Part shown: piece after piece, positions 46,297 to 54,231 of the stretch
How the letters are laid out: each line of letters begins with the position of its first letter
Numbering within the stretch: the first letter of the stretch is position 1
Origin: Rhodocyclaceae bacterium
GTDB lineage: Bacteria; Pseudomonadota; Gammaproteobacteria; Burkholderiales; Rhodocyclaceae
Length of the DNA: 64,000 nucleotides
Direction of reading: 5' to 3'
Assembly (NCBI GenBank): GCA_023230455.1
Contig: JALNXH010000005.1
Location: 100,753 to 164,752, forward strand
Notes under the pieces: model-generated
What the model was told of the DNA's origin: nothing
Database searches by the model: none
The model's input: the letters and a program-made list of their open reading frames with translations, nothing else
Position numbers and translations under genes: made by a program

Positions 46297-46692
46297 ATGC
46301 ATTCGGTTCATTGGCCGGCCCTGGTCACTTTGGGCATCGCTGTGCTGTTGTTCGTCAACGCCGCCAACGTCGGGCGCCAGCGCGGACGCTACAGGATCGA
46401 TGCGCCGCATACGTCCGGACATCCGATGCTGGAGCGGGCCTTTCGCGTGCAGATGAACACCATCGAGAACACCGTCCTGATGCTGCCGGTGATGTGGCTG
46501 TTCGCTCTGTATCTGAGCGGCGTCTGGGCTGCCGTCCTGGGTGCGCTTTGGTTGGCGGCACGGATTTGGTACGGCATCGTCTATATGCAGGAGCCGAAGT
46601 GCCGCGGCCCGGCCTTCGGCACCTCGATGCTGTTGATTGCCGCGATGATGCTCGGCGCGTTGTGGGGCGTCGGCCGGGTTCTGCTCGGATGA
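46297..46692 (+). CDS. MAPEG-family membrane protein
   Basis: This 131-aa protein has about four membrane helices and belongs to the MAPEG (membrane-associated eicosanoid/glutathione metabolism) superfamily; RAFRVQMNTIENTVLMLPVMWLFALYLSG is typical. Bacterial members may have glutathione transferase or peroxidase activity, but the substrate is unknown. ATG 46297 has AAAGGAGAG upstream. Its stop overlaps the next start (ATGA). Confidence 0.85.
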   Translation: MHSVHWPALVTLGIAVLLFVNAANVGRQRGRYRIDAPHTSGHPMLERAFRVQMNTIENTVLMLPVMWLFALYLSGVWAAVLGALWLAARIWYGIVYMQEPKCRGPAFGTSMLLIAAMMLGALWGVGRVLLG

Positions 46693-47162
46693 AGGCGTTG
46701 GATTCCGCCGCGCTCGCTACGCTGGTCGGAGCAGCGCAGCAATCGCCGCGGCGGCGCGCCAACCGCAACCTGCACGACCAACTCGGCGATCCGGTGCAGC
46801 GCCTGGCCATCGCTATGGAACCGGATACGGTGGTGCAGGTGCATCGCCATCCGCAGACCTTCGAACTGCTGTTCCCGCTGCACGGACGCTTCGTCGTGCT
46901 GCATTTCGACGCTGTCGGCGCGGTGACCGATCGTCGCGTGCTCGGCGAGGATTGCGCACTGATCGAAACCCCCGCCGGGTGTTGGCATGCGGTGCTGTCG
47001 CTCGATCCGGGCGGGGTGATCTTCGAAGTCAAGCAGGGGCCTTATGTGCCGGTGACGGCCGCCGCTACCGCCCCCTGGTCAGTGGTCGCGCCGGAGGCCA
47101 CGGGCGGGCTGCTCGACTGGTACGCCAGGGCGCAGCCGGGAGAGCGGTTCCCCGGCATCTGA
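46689..47162 (+). CDS. WbuC-like cupin-fold protein
   Basis: This 157-aa protein resembles the WbuC family of cupin-fold metalloproteins often found in O-antigen clusters: RRRANRNLHDQLGDPVQRLAIAMEPDTVVQVHRHPQTFELLFPLHGRF, followed by GCWHAVLSLDPGGVIFEVKQGPY. The metal-binding His/Glu residues of the cupin are present. No O-antigen genes are adjacent here, so the role is unclear. The start overlaps the MAPEG stop by four bases. It ends convergent to the chemoreceptor gene. Confidence 0.8.
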   Translation: MKALDSAALATLVGAAQQSPRRRANRNLHDQLGDPVQRLAIAMEPDTVVQVHRHPQTFELLFPLHGRFVVLHFDAVGAVTDRRVLGEDCALIETPAGCWHAVLSLDPGGVIFEVKQGPYVPVTAAATAPWSVVAPEATGGLLDWYARAQPGERFPGI

Positions 47163-47237
47163 CGCTGCGGTTGCTGCGCGCTGTGTCAGGCGCGGCGCGG
47201 ATCGGGGCCGCACTCCGCCAGCCCGGCCGACGCGGGA

Positions 47238-48845
47238 TCAGCGTTCGGCGAGAAATTTCCCCAGGGTCCGGTCGGTCTTCATGATGTGGTTAACCAGCCA
47301 GTCGCGGATAAAGTTCATGACTTCGGCGGTCAGCGTGTCCCCCGCATCGAAGCGGGCTTTGTGCGCGAGTACCTCCTTCACCAACTGACTGTGCTTGGCG
47401 CGATGGTCGTCGAGGTGCGGGAATCGATGCTGCTCCATCAGGCGCTCTTCAAACTGGAAGTGTTTGGCGGTGTAGTCGATGAGTTCTTCGAGCACCGTGC
47501 CGACGATTTCTCTGCCATGGCCGCTACGGATCGCTGCATTGAGCTGGTTCCCCAATTCGATCAGGCGCTGATGCTGTCGATCGATTTCCGCGTAGCCGCT
47601 GGCCAGGGCGTCGCTCCAGGTCAGCAGCGGGGCTGTTGTGGGGGCGCCCTGGGTAGCGGCTCCTCCGACTCCTGCATCCGTCCTGCCCACGAGGGCGACT
47701 AGCCGTTCGATATCGTTCTCCAGCGCGACCGTGTTCGACGAGGTGTCGCGAATCTTGGCTTCGGTGGCGTCGGATACCTGCACCATCTGGCCCACGCGCG
47801 AAACGACATCGGCAACGTGGGTCCTTTCCTCCGTCAGCGTTTGCGCGAGATGGGTCATTTTGTCCAGTGTGCTTCCCGCCTGCTGTCTGATCTGGTCGAG
47901 CAGTTCGGCGGCACTCTGTGCCTGGGACAACCCGGTCCGGATTTCCGGGGTCACCGAATTCATGTGGGATACCGCTTTAACGGTATCCGCGGCAATATGA
48001 GCGATCACCGATGCGATTTCGGAGGTCGCGCCTGCCGTCCGTTCCGCCAGCTTGCGGACTTCGTCGGCGACTACGGCGAAGCCGCGCCCTTGTTCTCCTG
48101 CTCTGGCTGCTTCGATGGCCGCATTCAATGCGAGCAGGTTCGTCTGGTCGGCAATCTCTCGGATGATGCTCGCAATGCCGCCGATTTTCTCCACGCTTTG
48201 GCCCAGCGCGCCGATCTGTTGGACCGATTGGTCGATCGAGTGCGATACGGAATGCATCTTCCCCGCGGCTTCGTTGGCTTTCTCCGTACCCAACTGGGAA
48301 AGGTTGACCACTTGGCGCGAATCGTCTTCGGTCTCCTGCGCCAGTTGGGCCACGATGCCCATGCTGTCCTCGATACGGTGGACGGACTGTTCGCTTTCGC
48401 GATTGGTGTTGCCTTGGATTTGCAGGCTCAGCGCCAATTCTGTGGCCCGCGCCGAAATTGCCCCCACTCCGGAGGCAATGGCGGCAACGGCGTCGCGGGT
48501 TGCGTCGCCGTCCTGTGCCAACCGTTGATGCAGTGCGATCAGTGCCAAATGCAAGCTGGGATGCTCTTTGTGGCCGGGCGTTGTGCCGCCTGCCTTGGTT
48601 GCGGCGATGTCGCGGATGAGCCCCTCCAAATGGCTCCAATCCGCTCCCGCCCGGCGCTGTAGCGCGCGGTGCGACAACCATTGCAGCATTAGCACGGCGG
48701 CGCCGAGTGCAATCATGAGAATTGCGCCGGTCGCGGGGGCGATCGTCTCGACGAAAAGCAGCGTGACTGCCGCCGCCAGAAGAATTGCGGTCGGCGCCAT
48801 CGGCACCATTGTCATGTGGCGTAATGAGGATGCGGAAGCGATCAT
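47238..48845 (-). CDS. Methyl-accepting chemotaxis protein fused to bacteriohemerythrin
   Basis: This 535-aa protein has two N-terminal membrane helices (about residues 17-57) with almost no periplasmic loop. A long methyl-accepting signalling domain follows (about 90-385, with the tip EIADQTNLLALNAAIEAARAGEQGRGFAVVADEVR). The C-terminal hemerythrin domain (about 415-535) keeps the di-iron ligands: His in EIDRQHQRL, HFQFEERLMEQH, HLDDHRAKH and HIMKTD. It probably senses O2 or a redox change in the cytoplasm and relays it to CheA, giving aerotaxis-like behaviour (inference). It is divergent from the dCache diguanylate cyclase. Confidence 0.92.
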   Translation of the reverse strand: MIASASSLRHMTMVPMAPTAILLAAAVTLLFVETIAPATGAILMIALGAAVLMLQWLSHRALQRRAGADWSHLEGLIRDIAATKAGGTTPGHKEHPSLHLALIALHQRLAQDGDATRDAVAAIASGVGAISARATELALSLQIQGNTNRESEQSVHRIEDSMGIVAQLAQETEDDSRQVVNLSQLGTEKANEAAGKMHSVSHSIDQSVQQIGALGQSVEKIGGIASIIREIADQTNLLALNAAIEAARAGEQGRGFAVVADEVRKLAERTAGATSEIASVIAHIAADTVKAVSHMNSVTPEIRTGLSQAQSAAELLDQIRQQAGSTLDKMTHLAQTLTEERTHVADVVSRVGQMVQVSDATEAKIRDTSSNTVALENDIERLVALVGRTDAGVGGAATQGAPTTAPLLTWSDALASGYAEIDRQHQRLIELGNQLNAAIRSGHGREIVGTVLEELIDYTAKHFQFEERLMEQHRFPHLDDHRAKHSQLVKEVLAHKARFDAGDTLTAEVMNFIRDWLVNHIMKTDRTLGKFLAER

Positions 48846-49065
48846 GGAAGGGCGCTGGATGGGGAAGGTTAGGACAGTTTACATATCCCCCGAAAAAAGG
48901 GTTACGTTCGTGCAGTGCCCGGCTGTTGGCGCAGATTCTCGCATCGCCGCGACAAGGGGCCGGTATGCCTTTCGGCCCGGCCTGACCGATAATAGGCTTA
49001 CGGTTAGAGATCGTTTCGCAGCGGAGCAATGGTAGATATGCGAACGGAACGCAAAAAAAATCGCT

Positions 49066-51846
49066 ATGAAAATAATTGCACGGCTCAAGAGGCTGGGCCT
49101 GAAGTCCAAGATAACGGTTCTCGCGCTGCTTATCTTTTTGAGTTGTATCTGGATACTGATTTTTGGGGTGTCGGTTCGCCTTGAGCAAGGGATTGCCAAT
49201 CTGCTCTTTGCGCAGCAGTTCGCAGTTGCATCCTATGTCGCGGACGACATCGACAACAGTCTGCGGCAGCGCATCGATGCCTTGAGCGGCAATGCGGCGA
49301 ATGTAACGCCCGAAATGCTGGCCCACCCCGAAAAGGCCAGAAACTTTCTCAGGGAGCGCGTCGCCTTGAACAGCATGTTCAAGGCCGGCCTGGTCTTTAT
49401 TTCGAAGGACGGCCGAGGCATCGCCGACTATCCGCACATTCCCGAGCGGCAAAATGGAAGCTACGAGGGGCTGGAGTATTTCCGGGAAGTCCTGGCAACC
49501 GGTAGGCCGTCCGTCGGCAAGGCGCGCATCGGCCGCTTTACCAAATTGCCGGGGATTGCCTTGGCGGTCCCGGTCAAGAATGTGCGCGGTGAAATCGTTG
49601 CCGTGTTCGCCGGATTTGCCACGCTTTCCGATGCGACCTTGTTCGGCCGGGTCGAACAAACGCGCATAGGCAGGTCGGGTTACATCGTCATCGACGATCC
49701 GCGCTATCGGCTGATCGTCACCTCCAGCGACCCCACGCGCATTCTCGGGCCGATGGCCAAGCCCGGCGTCAATGTCATGCTTGATCGATTTGTTGCAGGT
49801 TTCGAAGGCTCGGGAATCTCCATCAATTCGAGAGGTGTGGAGGTCTTGACGTCTGCCAAGCGCATTCCGACATCGGGCTGGATTACGCAGGTCATCCTGC
49901 CCACAAGGGAGGCGTTTACCCCGATCCGCGAACTGAAAAACACCGCTTACTGGATCGCCGCGGCGCTGTCGGTGCTCGTCGCATTGCTCACCTGGCTCAT
50001 TGTGCGTCGGGCATTTCGTCCCCTCGATACGGCTTCGGCTGCAATCCGGTCGATGGTGGACGGGAAAGCGAGTCTGCTTGCCTTGCCGGTATCGAGCGAC
50101 GACGAGATCGGGAATTTGCTGACCAGCTTCAATCGGCTGGTGCAGCAGCGCAAGCATGTGGAAGAAGCCCTGGCAGAGAGCGAGAATGCACTGCGGACCA
50201 TCATCGATACCGAGCCCGCTTGCGTGAAAGTGCTGGCACCCGACGGCACGCTGCTGCAAATGAACCGTGCCGGCCTCGACATGATCGAGGCGGATTCCGA
50301 GGCGCAGGTCGTCGGCCGTGGAATGACCGGAATCATCGTGCCTGAGTACCGCGATGCATTCACGGCGCTGAATCGAAGCGTCTGCCAGGGGCAGGCCGGT
50401 ACGCTCGAATTCGAAATCGTCGGCTTCAAGGGTACGCATCGTTGGCTCGAAACCCATGCCGTCCCGTTGCGCGATGCCGAAGGTCGGATCAAGGGGCTGT
50501 TGGGTGTAGCGCGGGATATCACCGAGCGCAAACAGATTCATGAAGCACTGAAAGAAAGCGAGGAACGCTTCAGAACCGTGGCCGACTACAACTACGATTG
50601 GGAGTATTGGCGCGGCCCGGCCAAGGAATTCCTTTACATGTCTCCGGCGTGCGAGCGGATCACCGGCTACTCGCAGGCGGAATTCATGGCCGACTCGACT
50701 CTGGTCGATCGTGTTGTGCATGCGGACGATCGGCAGCTTATGGACGGTCATCTGTCCGACTACCGGGACGATACGGAACATTCGCTGGATTTTAGAATCG
50801 TCGGCAAGGACGGCGGCATACGTTGGATAGCCCACGGCTGCCGCCCGGTCTATGGCAAAAGCGGCGAGTTCTTGGGGCGGCGAGTCAGTAACCGCGACAT
50901 CACCGAGCGCAAGCGGGCGGAAGCCGAAATGCGGGAGGCAAAGGAGCGCTTGGCGTTGGCGCTGGAGGCTTCGTCGCTATCGATTTGGAGCTTCGACATC
51001 GGTGCGGGCATCGTCTACATGGATGATCGATGGGCCAACATCGTCGAAGAACCGATCGGGGCGACGATCAAGTCGATCAAGGAACTTGCCCGGAATACGC
51101 ATGCCCAAGATGTGGAAAGAGTCATCAAGTCGGCGGTGAATGCCTTTAAGGGCGACGCCCCGCTTTTCCAGGAAGAATTTCGCGTCAAGACCGGCCGCGG
51201 CGAGTGGAAATGGATTCGATGCAGTGGGAAGGTGGTGGAGCGCGACGCCAACGGCCGCGCCATACGTGCCATCGGCACCAATCTCGATATCCATGAACGC
51301 AAGGCGGCCGAGGAGAAAATCCGCCAGCTGGCCTATTACGACACCCTCACGGAACTGCCGAACCGCAGACTGCTGCACGACCGGCTCAATCAGTCGCTCT
51401 CGCAGGCAAAGCGATTTGAGCGGTCGCTGGCGGTCATGTTTCTCGATCTCGACAACTTCAAGCGGATCAACGATACATTGGGCCACGATGCCGGCGACGA
51501 ATTGCTGAAGGAGGTCGCGCGGCGGCTTTCCGCATGCATTCGTACCGGCGACACGCTTTCGCGCCAAGGGGGCGACGAGTTTGTGGTTGTCCTTGCCGAG
51601 ATTGCCCAGCCGGCCGATGCCGCCCGGGTGGCAGAAAAGATCATCAAGGTTCTGGACACCCCGGTACGCGTTGCCAACCTGGATCTGAACGTCACCACCA
51701 GCATCGGCATCAGCGTTTATCCCGTCGATGGCAGCGATGACGTTCAGGAGCTGATGAAGAAGGCCGACATAGCGATGTACGCGGCCAAGAAGGCCGGGCG
51801 CAACGGGTATCGGTTTTTCGATAGCGAGGAGCCCCCGGCCGAGTAG
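49066..51846 (+). CDS. dCache-HAMP-PAS diguanylate cyclase
   Basis: This 926-aa membrane protein makes c-di-GMP. Helix 1 is near residues 13-34, then a dCache sensor (about 40-290), helix 2 (about 298-320) and HAMP. Two or three PAS domains follow (to about 755; ITERKQ and ITERKR mark their ends), then GGDEF (about 765-920). The catalytic RQGGDEF is intact, and RTGD five residues earlier forms an RxxD inhibitory site. No strong ribosome site precedes ATG 49066. A Rho-independent-type hairpin follows its end. Confidence 0.93.
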   Translation: MKIIARLKRLGLKSKITVLALLIFLSCIWILIFGVSVRLEQGIANLLFAQQFAVASYVADDIDNSLRQRIDALSGNAANVTPEMLAHPEKARNFLRERVALNSMFKAGLVFISKDGRGIADYPHIPERQNGSYEGLEYFREVLATGRPSVGKARIGRFTKLPGIALAVPVKNVRGEIVAVFAGFATLSDATLFGRVEQTRIGRSGYIVIDDPRYRLIVTSSDPTRILGPMAKPGVNVMLDRFVAGFEGSGISINSRGVEVLTSAKRIPTSGWITQVILPTREAFTPIRELKNTAYWIAAALSVLVALLTWLIVRRAFRPLDTASAAIRSMVDGKASLLALPVSSDDEIGNLLTSFNRLVQQRKHVEEALAESENALRTIIDTEPACVKVLAPDGTLLQMNRAGLDMIEADSEAQVVGRGMTGIIVPEYRDAFTALNRSVCQGQAGTLEFEIVGFKGTHRWLETHAVPLRDAEGRIKGLLGVARDITERKQIHEALKESEERFRTVADYNYDWEYWRGPAKEFLYMSPACERITGYSQAEFMADSTLVDRVVHADDRQLMDGHLSDYRDDTEHSLDFRIVGKDGGIRWIAHGCRPVYGKSGEFLGRRVSNRDITERKRAEAEMREAKERLALALEASSLSIWSFDIGAGIVYMDDRWANIVEEPIGATIKSIKELARNTHAQDVERVIKSAVNAFKGDAPLFQEEFRVKTGRGEWKWIRCSGKVVERDANGRAIRAIGTNLDIHERKAAEEKIRQLAYYDTLTELPNRRLLHDRLNQSLSQAKRFERSLAVMFLDLDNFKRINDTLGHDAGDELLKEVARRLSACIRTGDTLSRQGGDEFVVVLAEIAQPADAARVAEKIIKVLDTPVRVANLDLNVTTSIGISVYPVDGSDDVQELMKKADIAMYAAKKAGRNGYRFFDSEEPPAE

Positions 51847-51880
51847 AACCCCGGCCGAAACCGGGTGCAAGGAACGCAAA

Positions 51881-51896
51881 GCCCCGTCGGCGGGGC
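51881..51896. terminator. Probable terminator between the diguanylate cyclase gene and lysS
   Basis: GCCCCG-TCGG-CGGGGC forms a perfect six-pair stem with a four-base loop, 8 bases 3' of lysS (minus) and 35 bases 3' of the cyclase gene (plus). The T tail is short on the lysS side (TTTG). Confidence 0.55.
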
Positions 51897-51903
51897 GTTG
51901 CCG

Positions 51904-53433
51904 TCAGGGCTTGGCCGGCTCTTCCCTGCGCATCTGCGGAAACAGGATCACGTCGCGGATCGCCGGGCTGTCGGTCAGCAGCATCACCAGCCGGTCGATG
52001 CCGATGCCGCAGCCGCCGGTGGGGGGCAGGCCGAATTCGAGCGCGCGGATGTAATCGGCGTCGTAGTACATCGCCTCCTCGTCGCCGGCCTCCTTGGCCT
52101 TGGCCTGCTGCAGGAAGCGGCGCGCCTGGTCTTCCGGATCGTTGAGTTCGGAAAAGCCGTTGGCGATTTCACGGCCGACAATGAACAGTTCGAAACGCTC
52201 GGTAATGTCGGGGCTGGCGTCGGAGGCGCGGGCGAGAGGGCTGACTTCCACCGGATAGTCGATGATGAACGTCGGTTCCCACAGTTCCGCTTCGGCGGTT
52301 TCTTCGAACATCAGCAGTTGCAGGGCGCCGAGCGTGATGTCGCCGCGCAGGTCCACCTTCATCGCCGTCAGTTTCTCCCTCAGCCAGGAGGCGTCGTTGA
52401 GTTGGTCGAAGCTGTAGCCGGGGTGATGCTGGCGGATCGCCTCGACCATGGTCAGGCGGTGGAAGGGTTTCGACAGATCGAGTTCGCGGCCCTGGTATTG
52501 GAACAGCTCGGTGCCCAGCGCTTCGCGCGCGGAGTGGCGCAGCAGGCCTTCGGTGAAGTCCATCAACGTTTGGTAGTTGGCGTAGGCCTCGTAGAACTCC
52601 ATCATGGTGAACTCGGGGTTGTGTCGCGGGCTCAGCCCTTCGTTGCGGAAATTGCGGTTGATTTCGAACACCTTCTCGAATCCGCCGACCACCAGGCGCT
52701 TCAGGTACAGCTCGGGCGCGATGCGCAGGAACATTTCCAGATCGAGCGCATTGTGATGGGTGACGAACGGCTTGGCCGAAGCGCCACCGGGGATGGGGTG
52801 CATCATCGGCGTTTCCACTTCCATGAAGCCGGCGTGGGTCATGTAGTTGCGGATCGAGGAAACGATCTTGCTGCGGGCGACGAAGGTGAAACGCGACTCC
52901 TCGCTGGTGATCAGGTCCAGATAGCGCTGGCGGTACTTGGTTTCCACGTCGGTCAGTCCGTGGAACTTCTCCGGCAGCGGGCGGAGGCATTTCGACAGCA
53001 GGCGGACGCTTGCTGCGTTGACCGAGAGTTCTCCGGTCCTTGTTTTCATCATCGTGCCGACGACGCCGACGATGTCGCCGAGATCCCATTTCTTGAAGTC
53101 GGTGTAGGTTTCGTCGCCGACGCCATCCTTGCTGACGAAGATCTGGAGGCGGCCGGACATGTCCTGGATGGTGGCGAAGCTGGCCTTGCCCATCACGCGT
53201 TTCAACAGGATGCGGCCGGCGATCTTGACCTCGATCGGCGTGGCTTCGAGTTCCTCCTTGGTCTTTTCACCGTAGAGCGCATCAAGGCGCTCGGCGAAGT
53301 TCTCACGGGTGAAGTCGTTCGGGTAGGCCTTGCCCGACTCGCGCCAGGCTTTCAGCTTTTCGCGGCGCTCGGCAATGATGTGGTTCTCGTCCAGCGGTGG
53401 CGTTTGTGCAGGGTTTTGAGTGTTGTCGGTCAT
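51904..53433 (-). CDS. lysS: Lysyl-tRNA synthetase (class II)
   Basis: LysS charges tRNA-Lys. The 509-aa product has the OB-fold anticodon-binding N-terminus (VKIAGRILLKRVMGKASFATIQD) and class II motifs: FMEVETPMMHPIPGGA (motif 1), RNFRNEGLSPRHNPEFTMMEFYEAYANY (motif 2) and GGCGIGIDRLVMLLT (motif 3). ATG 53433 (MTDNTQNPAQ) lies 11 bases after the toxin gene stop, with no visible Shine-Dalgarno, so expression may depend on translation of the toxin-antitoxin pair or on an unseen promoter. Confidence 0.96.
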   Translation of the reverse strand: MTDNTQNPAQTPPLDENHIIAERREKLKAWRESGKAYPNDFTRENFAERLDALYGEKTKEELEATPIEVKIAGRILLKRVMGKASFATIQDMSGRLQIFVSKDGVGDETYTDFKKWDLGDIVGVVGTMMKTRTGELSVNAASVRLLSKCLRPLPEKFHGLTDVETKYRQRYLDLITSEESRFTFVARSKIVSSIRNYMTHAGFMEVETPMMHPIPGGASAKPFVTHHNALDLEMFLRIAPELYLKRLVVGGFEKVFEINRNFRNEGLSPRHNPEFTMMEFYEAYANYQTLMDFTEGLLRHSAREALGTELFQYQGRELDLSKPFHRLTMVEAIRQHHPGYSFDQLNDASWLREKLTAMKVDLRGDITLGALQLLMFEETAEAELWEPTFIIDYPVEVSPLARASDASPDITERFELFIVGREIANGFSELNDPEDQARRFLQQAKAKEAGDEEAMYYDADYIRALEFGLPPTGGCGIGIDRLVMLLTDSPAIRDVILFPQMRREEPAKP

Positions 53434-53444
53434 GATGAATGCGA

Positions 53445-53882
53445 TCAGTAAAAAGTATGTACGTTCAAGCCGAGCGCCCGTGCGGCCTTGGCCTGGATTT
53501 TGTCGGCCGTGGCGAATTCCTTGCAACCCTTGGCATGGGCAACGGCGAGATGCAGAGCGTCGAGCGTTCGCAGGGGCTGCTTCAGGCTATCGACAAGTTC
53601 GGTGGCGTGGGCCAGATATTCGTCGTGAATCGGCAGCAGACAAAGATAGCCGGCGGTCGTCTGGGCGGAAAAAGCCGCGACCACTTCAGCGGCGAAAGAT
53701 GCGCTCAAGTCGCGATTCCGCGTCAGCCGCGCCAGGGTGCAATGAACCTCGGTCACCGACAGCGAACTGATACGTGCACCTGGGCGGTTCCGGATGAAGT
53801 CAGAAAACTCGTCCGAAAAGGGTTCCTGTAAATACCATTTGAGCAGTGCGCTGGTATCGACATACAGGCTCGATCCCGTCAT
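53445..53882 (-). CDS. PIN-domain ribonuclease toxin (VapC-like)
   Basis: This 145-aa PIN-domain protein is probably an RNase toxin. Conserved acidic residues are Asp9 (LYVDTSALLKWY), Glu45 (LSVTEVHC), Asp109 (LRTLDALHLA) and Asp127 (FATADKIQ). The start overlaps the antitoxin stop (ATGA). It is unrelated in detail to the PIN toxin at 19205. The partner is a Phd/YefM-type antitoxin rather than a ribbon-helix-helix VapB, a mixed but known combination. The target RNA is unknown. Confidence 0.88.
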   Translation of the reverse strand: MTGSSLYVDTSALLKWYLQEPFSDEFSDFIRNRPGARISSLSVTEVHCTLARLTRNRDLSASFAAEVVAAFSAQTTAGYLCLLPIHDEYLAHATELVDSLKQPLRTLDALHLAVAHAKGCKEFATADKIQAKAARALGLNVHTFY

Positions 53883-54118
53883 CCCCGGGCGTCCCGGTCT
53901 TCGCGGATCAGCACGGCGGAAGGGGTTTTCAGCGGTTTCATTTTCGCCCGCAACTCGGCATTGCTTGGCATTTGCTTCGGGGTGACCGAGGCTTCGATCG
54001 GCAATACCCGCGCAAAGGGCTTGCCGTGGTGAGTGAGAATGACTTCGCCTTCTTCCTTCAAGGCGGTTTCGAGGGCGCCATAGCTGGCGCGCATTTCACG
54101 GACTCCGAGGGTTTTCAT
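53879..54118 (-). CDS. Phd/YefM-family antitoxin
   Basis: This 79-aa protein has the Phd/YefM N-terminal fold (MKTLGVREMRASYGALETALKEEGEVILTHHGKPFARVLPIE), which binds DNA and the toxin. The basic C-terminal tail would wrap the toxin. ATG 54118 has TAGGAA seven bases upstream. It is the first gene of a toxin-antitoxin pair that continues into lysS, and it faces prfC across a 113-bp region holding a repeat-rich operator. Confidence 0.85.
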   Translation of the reverse strand: MKTLGVREMRASYGALETALKEEGEVILTHHGKPFARVLPIEASVTPKQMPSNAELRAKMKPLKTPSAVLIREDRDARG

Positions 54119-54148
54119 GGCGGTTCCTAGACGTCTGACGGGATGATT

Positions 54149-54179
54149 GTGTCACATTTTTTAATGTGTGTCACATTTT
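54149..54179. promoter_or_regulatory. Probable toxin-antitoxin operator in the prfC divergent region
   Basis: GTGTCACATTTT occurs twice, at 54149-54160 and 54168-54179 (19-base period). Within it, CACATT (54153-54158) and AATGTG (54163-54168) form a perfect inverted repeat with a four-T spacer. Phd/YefM antitoxins bind short palindromes like this. The second copy overlaps the prfC -35. Confidence 0.5.
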
Positions 54180-54196
54180 GCGGCAACCGGTATAAT
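54168..54196 (+). promoter_or_regulatory. Probable promoter of prfC
   Basis: A perfect TATAAT lies at 54191-54196, 35 bases before the prfC start. The best -35 is GTGTCA (54168-54173) with 17-base spacing, four of six matches. It lies inside the operator-like repeat. Confidence 0.5.
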
Positions 54197-54231
54197 CCGC
54201 GCCCGTCCAACCGAGCCCCCGAAAGCTTCCC

